Shown: positions 53,344-61,779 of the stretch, in pieces
How the letters are laid out: each line of letters starts with the position of its first letter
Position numbering within the stretch: the first letter of the stretch is position 1
DNA from: Bacillus sp. EB106-08-02-XG196
GTDB lineage: Bacteria; Bacillota; Bacilli; Bacillales; Cytobacillaceae
Assembly: GCF_013396335.1 (NCBI RefSeq)
Contig: NZ_JABWSY010000001.1
Location: 385,869 to 449,868 of the forward strand
Direction of reading: 5' to 3'
Length of the DNA stretch: 64,000 nt
Program-made: the position numbers and the translations under genes
The notes under the pieces: generated by a model
The model's input: the letters and a program-made list of their open reading frames with translations, nothing else
What the model was told of the DNA's origin: nothing
The model's database searches: none

Positions 53344-54495
53344 CTATTTTTTTGAGGTTTCTGCAAGCTCCAATACCATATTGATTACGTGATCTACTTG
53401 TTCATCAGTCATTTTAGGGTACAGTGGTAACGAGAGCGCTCCATTATAGGCAGCTAACGCATTAGGGTAATCTTCAATATTATACCCAAGTTTTTTATAA
53501 TAAGGGTGCATTGGAACTGGAATAAAATGTACACTTGTTCCGATTCCTTTTTCCTTTAACTGCTCAATGAATTCCCCGCGATCGATGGTAAAATAGCCAT
53601 TCTTTAATCGAAGAACATATAAATGCCAAGCATGAACGTTTTCCTCGTTACTGTATGGAGTTGTGAACCCTTCAACTTTAGAAAATGCCTCATTGTATTT
53701 CTTAGCGATTTCCTCGCGGCGTCTCTGCATACTTTCTAGTTTATCTAGCTGTACAAGACCTAATGCTGCCTGCATATCGGTCATATTGTATTTAAAACCA
53801 GGATACTCTACCTCATAAAACCAGGTTCCTTTATCACCATAACGATTCCAAGCGTTTTTGCTCATACCGTGCAAGCTCATCACACGCAGTTGATCTGCCC
53901 ACTCTTCATTATGGGTAGTTACCATTCCGCCTTCACCTGTAACAAGGTTTTTAGTCGCATAAAAACTAAAGCAGGTAAAATCCCCGATACTTCCAACCAT
54001 TCTGCCCTTATATTTTGTATACACTGCATGTGCTGCATCTTCAATGACAATTAAATTATGTTTCTGGGCAATTTCCATAATCGGATCCATGTCACAAGGA
54101 TATCCTGCAAAATGTACAGGGATGATGGCCTTTGTTTTGGAAGTAATTTTTTCTTCAATTTTCTTCGGGTCAATATTGAAGGTAACAGGATCAATGTCAA
54201 CAAAAACAGGTGTTGCACCCGTGTGAATAATCGTATTAGCTGAAGCAACAAATGTATAAGGTGTTGTGATGACCTCATCACCTACACCAATACCTGCTGC
54301 TAACTGGGATATATGAAGCCCAGCAGTACACGAGTTTAATCCTAGTGAATGATTTGCGTTTACGTATTGACTAAATTGTTTTTCAAACTCAACTGTTTTA
54401 GGGCCTTTACTAAGCCAGTTGGAATGTAATGTATCGACAACTTCCTTAATTTCATTATCTTCTATTAATGGTAAAGCATAAGGGATAAATTCCAT
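53344..54495 (-). CDS. DegT-family aminotransferase (PglE/EpsN-like)
   Basis: PLP-dependent aminotransferase of 383 residues. PLP-binding LNSCTAGLHIS (about 55) and EDAAHAVYTK (about 155), with the Schiff-base Lys in FYATKNLVTGEGGM (about 185). Together with the neighbouring 4,6-dehydratase, acetyltransferase and sugar transferase it matches the set that makes and loads UDP-diacetylbacillosamine-type sugars. It is a distant paralogue of the aminotransferase at 38439. Confidence 0.87.
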   Translation of the reverse strand: MEFIPYALPLIEDNEIKEVVDTLHSNWLSKGPKTVEFEKQFSQYVNANHSLGLNSCTAGLHISQLAAGIGVGDEVITTPYTFVASANTIIHTGATPVFVDIDPVTFNIDPKKIEEKITSKTKAIIPVHFAGYPCDMDPIMEIAQKHNLIVIEDAAHAVYTKYKGRMVGSIGDFTCFSFYATKNLVTGEGGMVTTHNEEWADQLRVMSLHGMSKNAWNRYGDKGTWFYEVEYPGFKYNMTDMQAALGLVQLDKLESMQRRREEIAKKYNEAFSKVEGFTTPYSNEENVHAWHLYVLRLKNGYFTIDRGEFIEQLKEKGIGTSVHFIPVPMHPYYKKLGYNIEDYPNALAAYNGALSLPLYPKMTDEQVDHVINMVLELAETSKK

Positions 54496-54512
54496 TTCGT
54501 TTCACCTACTAG

Positions 54513-55745
54513 TTAGTTTTCATTCATAATATCAATAAACTTTTGAGAAAGAACACGATAGTCATGTGTTTCTATGACGAACCTTTGACCATTTGTTCCC
54601 ATCTCATTTCTCCGGTCCTCTGGTAATTCAAGCATTTTCTTCGCAGCCTGAGCAACTTCATCTGGATCCTCTGGCGGAATGGTTATTCCGGCTCCCGCTT
54701 CAGCCACAAGGTCATTTCCTGCTTCTATACCATGAATGATGGGTTTCCCAGCCATTAAATAATCTAACAGCTTGTTAGGACTTACACCAAACCGGTATAA
54801 TGGGCTCCTTCGCCAGCCTATATATAATGCGTCCATTTGTGACAAAAAGTCTGGAATTGCCTTTTTATTAATGACAGGCAAGAAATGAATGTTTTTCAGG
54901 TTTTTCTCTTTCACCTTGTTTATTAGATTATCTCTTTCTGGACCTTTTCCTACTAAAACGTACGCAATACGCTCATCATATGTCCGTTCTGCGGCCTCAA
55001 TTAAGTACTCAAGGGCATTTGCAATTCCGTGAGTTCCTGCATATCCAATAAGAAATTTACCATTTTTCCTAAGATCATCAATTACGTCCTTATGATCATT
55101 TGGAATTTTCTCATGCGCTTGCTCCCATTGCTCTATATCAATACCATTTGGAAGATACCTAAACTTACTTGGCTCCATTCCATGTTCAATCATGTGCTGA
55201 TCCGCTTTTGGTAAAAGAGAAACAACCTTATCTGCATAACGATAAGCATCGTTTTCGCCTTTTTGCATGACCATAATAAATGGATGTTTAGCAGACATAT
55301 TACCTAGCTCCATTGGTGACAATGGCCAAAGGTCATGTACTTCAAATATGAGCTTTGCTTTTACTTTGTTGGCAATTTTTCTAGCTGGATAGATATCTAA
55401 CGGATAGGTGGATGAAGCAATCACAACATCTGGCTTATATGTTTCTGCAAGCTTAGCAGAATGAAACATCAATTCTTTCATAAAAACCGCCATATTAATA
55501 ATTCGTTTAACGCCATTCCCTTCATAGGATGGTGTTTTGACCCATAAATACCGTATTCCATCATGATATTCTTCTTTCCAATTGTTCTCAACCTCTGGCT
55601 GAACGGTCCGAATATGAGAAAAGGAGGCACCAATCATGGTAACTTCATGACCGCCCTTTACCCATTCCTTCGCCAAATAGTAAGGTCTATATTCCATTCC
55701 ATGGATATTGGAACCTACATAATGATTAATCAGTAATATTTTCAT
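54513..55745 (-). CDS. Glycosyltransferase family 4
   Basis: About 410 residues, GT-B fold. The donor site includes the E-x7-E-like KLLDYLMAGKPIIHGIEAG near 340, and the fold has the usual two Rossmann halves. The longest frame begins at an ATG that overlaps the stop of the acetyltransferase (TAATG), which would be translationally coupled; the ATG five codons on, behind GGTGAGTGG, gives a normal N-terminus (MKILLINHYV). Part of the same unit as the aminotransferase. Confidence 0.86.
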   Translation of the reverse strand: MKILLINHYVGSNIHGMEYRPYYLAKEWVKGGHEVTMIGASFSHIRTVQPEVENNWKEEYHDGIRYLWVKTPSYEGNGVKRIINMAVFMKELMFHSAKLAETYKPDVVIASSTYPLDIYPARKIANKVKAKLIFEVHDLWPLSPMELGNMSAKHPFIMVMQKGENDAYRYADKVVSLLPKADQHMIEHGMEPSKFRYLPNGIDIEQWEQAHEKIPNDHKDVIDDLRKNGKFLIGYAGTHGIANALEYLIEAAERTYDERIAYVLVGKGPERDNLINKVKEKNLKNIHFLPVINKKAIPDFLSQMDALYIGWRRSPLYRFGVSPNKLLDYLMAGKPIIHGIEAGNDLVAEAGAGITIPPEDPDEVAQAAKKMLELPEDRRNEMGTNGQRFVIETHDYRVLSQKFIDIMNEN

Positions 55746-55759
55746 TGAACCACTCACCA

Positions 55760-56470
55760 TTATTGGTTTTTTAAGAGCTGTGCTTCTGGAACAGTTCTTA
55801 ATGCTTTTGCAGGTACACCTGCAACAATTGATTCCTTCTCAACATCTTTCGTTACCACACTGCCAGCTGCGACGGCTCCATCTTCATGAATGGTTTTACC
55901 AGGTAAGATAGTTGCATTAGCACCAATTCTTCCGCCAGTCTTAATGGTAACACCTTTAAAATGCTCATATCTCTCTTTCGATCTTGCCATGTAATTATCA
56001 TTTGTTGTAACCACACATGGTGCAATAAACACGTAATCTTCGATTGAGGAGTAAGCAGTGATGTAACAGTTTGTTTCAAGCTTGCAATACTTGCCGACCG
56101 TACAGTCATTTTCGACTGCAACGCCTCTTCCTACAATCGTTTTCTCTCCAATTGTAACCCTCTCACGGATAGTAGCTAAATCGGCTACAAACACATCATC
56201 TGCAATGTCAGCATTTGCATAAATGATGGAAGAAGTACCAATTGTAACACCACTTCCGATTACGGTTGGAGGCAGCTTCTTCACCTCAGGAAGGATTGAA
56301 TTCTTTGCTCGTGCCGGCTGTTTTCCAATCACGGCATTATCTTGTATCATAACGTTATTTCCAATTTGAACGCCGTCATAAATAATGACATTATTTCCAA
56401 TCGTAACATTTTCACCAAATTGAACATGTTCTCCAATGATGACATTTAAACCCTTATTGATTTTCTCCAT
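55760..56470 (-). CDS. Hexapeptide-repeat sugar N-acetyltransferase
   Basis: A 236-residue left-handed beta-helix enzyme. Hexapeptide repeats of the form [IV]-x-G-x-N-V run along the whole chain, and the C-terminal part carries the usual acyl-CoA-site segment AAGSVVTKDVEKESIVAGVPAKALR. It is expected to acetylate the amino group made by a DegT aminotransferase. WbpD and PglD show similar architecture, so the exact sugar is uncertain. Confidence 0.82.
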   Translation of the reverse strand: MEKINKGLNVIIGEHVQFGENVTIGNNVIIYDGVQIGNNVMIQDNAVIGKQPARAKNSILPEVKKLPPTVIGSGVTIGTSSIIYANADIADDVFVADLATIRERVTIGEKTIVGRGVAVENDCTVGKYCKLETNCYITAYSSIEDYVFIAPCVVTTNDNYMARSKERYEHFKGVTIKTGGRIGANATILPGKTIHEDGAVAAGSVVTKDVEKESIVAGVPAKALRTVPEAQLLKNQ

Positions 56471-56509
56471 AGATTCGCTTCCTTTTATGTAAATAAGTTA
56501 ATGGTTAAA

Positions 56510-56536
56510 ACGTAAGGGTTATAATCCCTTACGTTT
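56510..56536 (-). terminator. Intercistronic hairpin
   Basis: Stem ACGTAAGGG/CCCTTACGT, loop of seven bases and a TTTAACC tail on the minus strand, between the dehydratase and acetyltransferase genes. It could attenuate downstream expression. Confidence 0.5.
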
Positions 56537-56539
56537 CTT

Positions 56540-58411
56540 TCAAGTAGTTGATAAAACTTTTTTTTCGTTTGTTTTTTTTTCCTTAACTCTTTTTCGATTA
56601 GCAATTTCCAATAAGGTTTTACGTAACATTTCCTTATTATCTAAATGTTCCTCAATTTGTTTTATGATTTCTTCAGCATTTTCCAATGTAGCCTTACCAA
56701 TATAAATTTTCGGAAATATCTTTTCCGGATGAATTTCTTCTTTATTTAATATTTCTTCATATAGCTTTTCTCCTGGACGCATACCTGAATATTCTATTTT
56801 AATTTCATCCTCAGTATATCCAGACAACTTAATTAAATTTTTTGCTAAATCGACAATTTTCACTGGTTCACCCATATCAAGGACAAATATTTCTCCTCCA
56901 CGAGCTAGTACTCCAGCTTGAATAACCAATCTCGAGGCTTCAGGAATAGTCATAAAATATCTCGTCATATCCGGATGAGTTACCGTTACAGGGCCGCCCT
57001 TTGCAATTTGCTTCTTGAAAAGAGGAACAACACTGCCTCGGCTTCCCAATACATTCCCAAATCGTACCGCTACAAAACGAGTCTGGCTATGGCGTGCTAA
57101 ATTTTGAATGATGATTTCCGCGACTCTCTTAGTAGAACCCATTACACTCGTTGGATTAACAGCCTTATCTGTTGATACCAATACAAAGGTATTTACACCA
57201 GCAGCATCTGAAGCATCGGCTACGTTCTTCGTTCCATATACATTATTCTTGACTGCCGCCTCAGGATTTCGTTCCATAAGCGGTACATGCTTGTGTGCAG
57301 CAGCATGATAAACAAGATATGGTTTATATTTAAATAGAATATCAAACATTTTTTCACGGTCTTGAACATCCGCAATTTCTGTTAAGAATTCAATTTCTTC
57401 GCCATATTTATTTTTCAGTTCCATTTCAATTGAATAAATACTGTTTTCACCATGACCTAACAAAATCATCGTCTTAGGCTTAAATTGACATAACTGCCTG
57501 CATAATTCAGATCCGATGGAGCCGCCTGCTCCAGTGATAAGGATGGTTTGGTTCTCAATTTTCTCAGCAATTCCTTTATTGTCCAACTCAACAGGTTCTC
57601 GACCTAAAAGGTCACCAATCGACACGTCTCGAATCTCACTAATAGCGACCTTCCCAGACGCTAAGTCGCCAATCATCGGAAGAATCTGAACATCTTGGCA
57701 CACCTGTTTTGCTTCTGTTACAATTTCATGTAATTTTTGCTTCTGCAAAGATGGTATCGCAATAACGACATGATCCACATTAAATCGCTTAACTATTTTT
57801 GCTAAATCATTTATCTTACCAGCAACTGGTAAGCCACCTACATGAAGTCGTTGCACCTTTTCATTATCATCCAAAAAGGCTACTGGGGTTAAGTCAGTTG
57901 TTGGATGGTCTTTTAATTGTTGTAACAACATCCGTCCTGTTGAACCCGCTCCAATGATTAAAGTTCTCTTCGTTTTACTTGGGCGAATTCCTTTGGTTCG
58001 AATCTCGAATTTAACTGTTTTTAAAAATCTTGACCAAAAACGAACTCCTCCTAAAAAGAGTATGTTAAGCATAAAGGTAACAGAAAGACCCTGAAGATAG
58101 ATGTTGTCAAAAGCAATTTTTTGAACAACCGCAGTAATCCCGATGGATGAGCTTACCACAAAGAATACCCCTACTAGTTCTTCCATACTTGCATAAGCCC
58201 ACACTCTTCTATATAACCCAAAAATGTAAGAGAACACATGGTGAGTCAACAATAGAGTAATCGATGTAGTTAAAATCATGTGCTTTAGAACCGGAAGAAT
58301 TAATATATATCCGGAATACGGATTTATTAAAAAATAGGACATGTATAAAGATAATAAAACAACTGCTGAATCAATACAGACAAGAGTGAGCATTCTTGTT
58401 CGGTATTTCAT
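56540..58411 (-). CDS. Membrane nucleotide-sugar 4,6-dehydratase (PglF/EpsC/CapD-like)
   Basis: A 623-residue protein. Four N-terminal membrane helices (about 8-110), a CoA-binding-like domain (about 140-270), then a SDR dehydratase domain with the Rossmann motif ILITGAGGSIGSELC near 300 and the active-site segments VSTDKAVNPTSVMGSTK. The Met in place of the usual Tyr before the Lys is typical of PglF-type UDP-GlcNAc 4,6-dehydratases. It starts the UDP-bacillosamine-like branch in this cluster. Confidence 0.9.
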   Translation of the reverse strand: MKYRTRMLTLVCIDSAVVLLSLYMSYFLINPYSGYILILPVLKHMILTTSITLLLTHHVFSYIFGLYRRVWAYASMEELVGVFFVVSSSIGITAVVQKIAFDNIYLQGLSVTFMLNILFLGGVRFWSRFLKTVKFEIRTKGIRPSKTKRTLIIGAGSTGRMLLQQLKDHPTTDLTPVAFLDDNEKVQRLHVGGLPVAGKINDLAKIVKRFNVDHVVIAIPSLQKQKLHEIVTEAKQVCQDVQILPMIGDLASGKVAISEIRDVSIGDLLGREPVELDNKGIAEKIENQTILITGAGGSIGSELCRQLCQFKPKTMILLGHGENSIYSIEMELKNKYGEEIEFLTEIADVQDREKMFDILFKYKPYLVYHAAAHKHVPLMERNPEAAVKNNVYGTKNVADASDAAGVNTFVLVSTDKAVNPTSVMGSTKRVAEIIIQNLARHSQTRFVAVRFGNVLGSRGSVVPLFKKQIAKGGPVTVTHPDMTRYFMTIPEASRLVIQAGVLARGGEIFVLDMGEPVKIVDLAKNLIKLSGYTEDEIKIEYSGMRPGEKLYEEILNKEEIHPEKIFPKIYIGKATLENAEEIIKQIEEHLDNKEMLRKTLLEIANRKRVKEKKTNEKKVLSTT

Positions 58412-58617
58412 AAAAAATACCCCCTAGAGAAACTAAAAAATTAATCAAAAAAATTTTATACATACTTTCTTCTTAAATACAGATGTTATTATAGCATAAA
58501 TTGAAATTTTACAACTAGGATGTTGAAAGTGTAACAAAAATTATATATTGCGGTTTTATTATATTTTACCTTTGACTTTCTTTTTAATATGGGTATTTTA
58601 CCCAATATTATAAGTAA

Positions 58618-58654
58618 AAAGGATTATTCCGATTTGATTTCGAAATAATCCTTT
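58618..58654 (-). terminator. Terminator after the second amidase gene
   Basis: Stem AAAGGATTATT/AATAATCCTTT with an inner CGA/TCG pair and a T-rich tail on the minus strand. Confidence 0.7.
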
Positions 58655-58658
58655 CGTT

Positions 58659-60365
58659 TTACTTATTGAAATAGTCTTTAATACTGTTAGCTAAGTTTTG
58701 AGCTCTCGTGTCCTGTACTGTTGGATTTGCCAGTAGTTTTACTTCGTTTGAATTAGACATAAAACCTAACTCAATTAATATAGACGGCATATTGGTCCAA
58801 CGGGTTACATAAAGATTGCTGTCTCTAATTCCTGTTGATGAGTATGCAGTAGTTGCCTTGATCCCAGGATAAGCAAGTGCAGTAACAAAAACATCTGTTA
58901 ATGCCTTCGTTGTTACGACTGCAGGAGATGGAGTTGGATCATAAGCAATATTATTTCCTACATAGCTAAGTGCCATTTCAGTTGAACCGTTTCTAACAAT
59001 AAACTGTTTATTTTCTGTTTCTTCTCGAATGAAAGGATATTTAACACCATTGGATAGAACATAAACATCATTCACTTCAATCGCCGGTCGGTAAGAACTG
59101 TAGTGAATGCTAAATCCACTTGGTGAGGTTGAAACATTTGAATCGTGATGAATACTTACAAACAAATCTGCATTGGTTGTATTCGCAAAGCTTGCTCGTT
59201 CTGGTAAATCAATAAAGTTATCAGAATTCGGATTTCTAGTATAAATGATGTTTGCTCCCAGCTTCTGAAGCTTATCTGCAAACTTTAAAGAAAACTGGTT
59301 ATTTAGGTTTTTTTCTACGTATCCGTTTTGGACGGCACCAGGATCAGTTCCGCCATGACCTGGATCAATAACAATGGTCTTGCCTTCTAAAGGCAGTGCA
59401 GGAGCTTGTCCAGTTAGGATTTGGAATACACGTTCAGGTACAGAGGCTGTACCACCAAGAATCACGAAATCTTGAATGTTCTTTGTTTGCACAAGTGATT
59501 GAATAGCAGTTGGTACTGTCGTTGGGTGCATTAACAGCATAGGAGCATTTTGTTTCGCCGCAAGAACAGATCCAGTTAGCGCATCAGCAAATGTCATGCC
59601 TGTAGCTAAAAATGCCTTATTTGCAGCCAAATTTAGTTGAGTAACGATATTTGCTGAAACCTCATATCGGTCTTTCCCGCCGATTCTATTTACATTCGGG
59701 ACTTTGGAAGCAACATTAGCTGAAACACTTCCCTCACCACCAACGATGATGGTTTTAGTGATACCTTTTGTTTGAAAAGCCTCTGTTGTTTTGCTTGGTA
59801 AGGAATTGTCTTGAGATAGTAAGATTGGATATCCGTTCTGAGCTGCATAAGGTGCAATCGCTAAAGCATCAGGGAACTTTAATCCGTTAGCTAACACAGC
59901 AGTGTCCGTTTGGCCTAATTTTTGTGCGATATTAAAGGAAACTTCATAACGATCGATTCCCCCAATTCTTTCAATTGTTTGAATTCCTTTTTGTTTTAAT
60001 TGACTAACGATGTTCTCAGAAATACTTCCTGGTCCCCCAACTAAAAGTACCCTTGAAGCTTTTAATCTACTAATTTCATCCATCGTAGTTTGAGTGATTG
60101 AATTAGAATGGGTTAACAAGATTGGCGCATCTTCTTTAAACGCAAGTGGCGATGCAGCTAACGCATCGGCAAAGGCTAGATAGTTAGCAAGGATAACCGT
60201 TCCACTGCCATTAGGCCATCCTTCTTTCGAAACATTAACCGATACAGCAAAACGATCAGCACCATCCATCCGTTTCGAAGTTACCTCTGCATGTCCGACT
60301 AAAGATGGTAAAGACATAAATACTAATGTAAACACTAAGCTGAAAACAACAAAATACCGTTTCAT
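58659..60365 (-). CDS. LytC-like amidase with three CWB2 repeats, second copy
   Basis: A 568-residue exported amidase. Signal peptide (1-27), three CWB2 repeats (about 30-315), then an Amidase_3 domain with IDPGHGGTDPGA, VEKNLNNQF and VSIHHDSN, and the catalytic Glu in IELGFMSNSNE. It is about 65 residues longer than the copy at 45052 because of an insert between the second His and the catalytic Glu. Divergent to the LCP gene at 60799, which resembles the B. subtilis lytR-lytABC layout. Confidence 0.9.
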   Translation of the reverse strand: MKRYFVVFSLVFTLVFMSLPSLVGHAEVTSKRMDGADRFAVSVNVSKEGWPNGSGTVILANYLAFADALAASPLAFKEDAPILLTHSNSITQTTMDEISRLKASRVLLVGGPGSISENIVSQLKQKGIQTIERIGGIDRYEVSFNIAQKLGQTDTAVLANGLKFPDALAIAPYAAQNGYPILLSQDNSLPSKTTEAFQTKGITKTIIVGGEGSVSANVASKVPNVNRIGGKDRYEVSANIVTQLNLAANKAFLATGMTFADALTGSVLAAKQNAPMLLMHPTTVPTAIQSLVQTKNIQDFVILGGTASVPERVFQILTGQAPALPLEGKTIVIDPGHGGTDPGAVQNGYVEKNLNNQFSLKFADKLQKLGANIIYTRNPNSDNFIDLPERASFANTTNADLFVSIHHDSNVSTSPSGFSIHYSSYRPAIEVNDVYVLSNGVKYPFIREETENKQFIVRNGSTEMALSYVGNNIAYDPTPSPAVVTTKALTDVFVTALAYPGIKATTAYSSTGIRDSNLYVTRWTNMPSILIELGFMSNSNEVKLLANPTVQDTRAQNLANSIKDYFNK

Positions 60366-60647
60366 TACTCTCTCCCTTTTTAAAAAATCTTAGATTGCAA
60401 GTTACAGGTTTTGCAAATCACTTCCTTTATTCTACAAAACTTGCAAACTATAAGTCTACAAAAACCCCCCGGATTTTTTTCATCTAGAAATTTTAATCTG
60501 TAACAAAACACCTTTAGAAATTGTTAATCTTACACTTTTCGACAAAAAACATGGTAAACATATTCATTTTTTTAAAAAAATGTATAAAAAATAGGTAATT
60601 TCTGCTATGATTTTTTGGTGATTATTTTTCATAATTGGAGGAATATA

Positions 60648-60677
60648 ATGCCTGTTAAAATATTATTCGGGACATGA
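60648..60677 (+). other. Possible nine-codon leader ORF
   Basis: ATG behind a very strong TTGGAGGAATATA, followed by eight sense codons and TGA. It lies upstream of the ECF-like promoter of the LCP gene in the 430-bp divergent region (60366-60798), so it is not part of that gene's leader if that promoter is used. It may be the remnant of a gene start. Confidence 0.2.
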
Positions 60678-60708
60678 TAAGATTGTATAGTTAATGGATA
60701 GTGAAAAA

Positions 60709-60735
60709 TGAAACATTTATTGTCGAATCTTCGTC
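60709..60735 (+). promoter_or_regulatory. ECF-sigma-like promoter of the second LCP gene
   Basis: TGAAAC at 60709-60714, a 17-bp spacer and CGTC at 60732-60735, the pattern of B. subtilis sigma-M/X/W promoters. About 65 bp before the LCP start. LCP genes of B. subtilis are in these envelope-stress regulons, which supports the call. Confidence 0.5.
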
Positions 60736-60798
60736 TATACTTTTATTGGACATTTTATACTTTATAATAAGTTTTCATTTAAGGAGGAATTATCTAAC

Positions 60799-61737
60799 AT
60801 GGGTACTAGAGCAGATAAAAAAAAGAAAAAACGCAAATGGTTACGTGTCGTCATGTTTACCTTTGCGATATTAATAGTAGCTGTAGGTGCTTATGCATAC
60901 TCAGTTTATAACTCACTAACGACAGCAGTGGATACCATGCACACTCCGCTTGAAAGAGAAAAATCAGAAAAGCGGACAGAAGATATATCACTGAAAAAAG
61001 CAGATCCATTTTCGGTAGCACTACTTGGCGTTGACCAAAGACCAGGTGATCGCGGGCGATCAGATACAATGATTGTACTTGCAGTTAATCCGAATACAAA
61101 TTCCGTTAAAATGTTAAGTATTCCACGTGATACAAGGACAGAAATTGTGGGAAGAGGTTCAATGGATAAGATTAATCATGCCTATGCTTTTGGAGGCGTA
61201 GAGATGTCCCTTGATTCAATTGAAAATCTGCTAAACATTCCAATTGATTATTATGTCCAAATTAATATGGAAGGTTTCAAGGATATAGTAGATTCTGTAG
61301 GTGGAGTAACCGTACAAAACGATTTAGAATTCACCTACGAAGGGACTCACTTCCCCGTCGGAGAAATACAATTAAATGGTGAAAAAGCATTAAAGTTCTC
61401 AAGAATGCGTTATGAAGACCCAAGAGGTGATTTTGGCAGACAGCAGCGTCAACGTCAGATCATCCAGGCAGTTATTAATGAAGGAGCAAGTTTAAGTTCA
61501 TTAACCAATTATGGCGATATATTTGCAGCACTAGGCAATAACGTAAAAACAAATTTAACTTTCAATGAAATGGTAACTATTCAAAGTAAGTACCGAGAAG
61601 CAGCAAAATCTATTGAACAATTACAAGTCACTGCACAAGGTACAACAATTAATGGAGTATCTTATCAATTAATTTCGGATGAAGAAAAAGCAAGAATTCA
61701 TCAGGTTCTTGAACAACAGCTAGAAATTAACAATTAA
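60799..61737 (+). CDS. LytR-CpsA-Psr wall polymer ligase, second copy
   Basis: A 312-residue membrane-anchored LCP protein. Very basic N-terminus (KKKKRK), one helix (about 15-37), then the LCP domain with LSIPRDTRTEIVG and FGRQQRQRQII, the arginines that bind the pyrophosphate of the polyprenyl substrate. AAGGAGGAAT precedes the ATG. Two LCP proteins flank the polysaccharide locus, one at each end, so each could attach a different polymer. Confidence 0.9.
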   Translation: MGTRADKKKKKRKWLRVVMFTFAILIVAVGAYAYSVYNSLTTAVDTMHTPLEREKSEKRTEDISLKKADPFSVALLGVDQRPGDRGRSDTMIVLAVNPNTNSVKMLSIPRDTRTEIVGRGSMDKINHAYAFGGVEMSLDSIENLLNIPIDYYVQINMEGFKDIVDSVGGVTVQNDLEFTYEGTHFPVGEIQLNGEKALKFSRMRYEDPRGDFGRQQRQRQIIQAVINEGASLSSLTNYGDIFAALGNNVKTNLTFNEMVTIQSKYREAAKSIEQLQVTAQGTTINGVSYQLISDEEKARIHQVLEQQLEINN

Positions 61738-61739
61738 TA

Positions 61740-61772
61740 AAAAGGCTTTAGAGAAATCTCTAAAGCCTTTTT
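61740..61772. terminator. Bidirectional terminator between LCP and manC
   Basis: A 14-bp stem AAAGGCTTTAGAGA/TCTCTAAAGCCTTT with T-runs on both sides. Confidence 0.9.
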
Positions 61773-61779
61773 TAATCTG

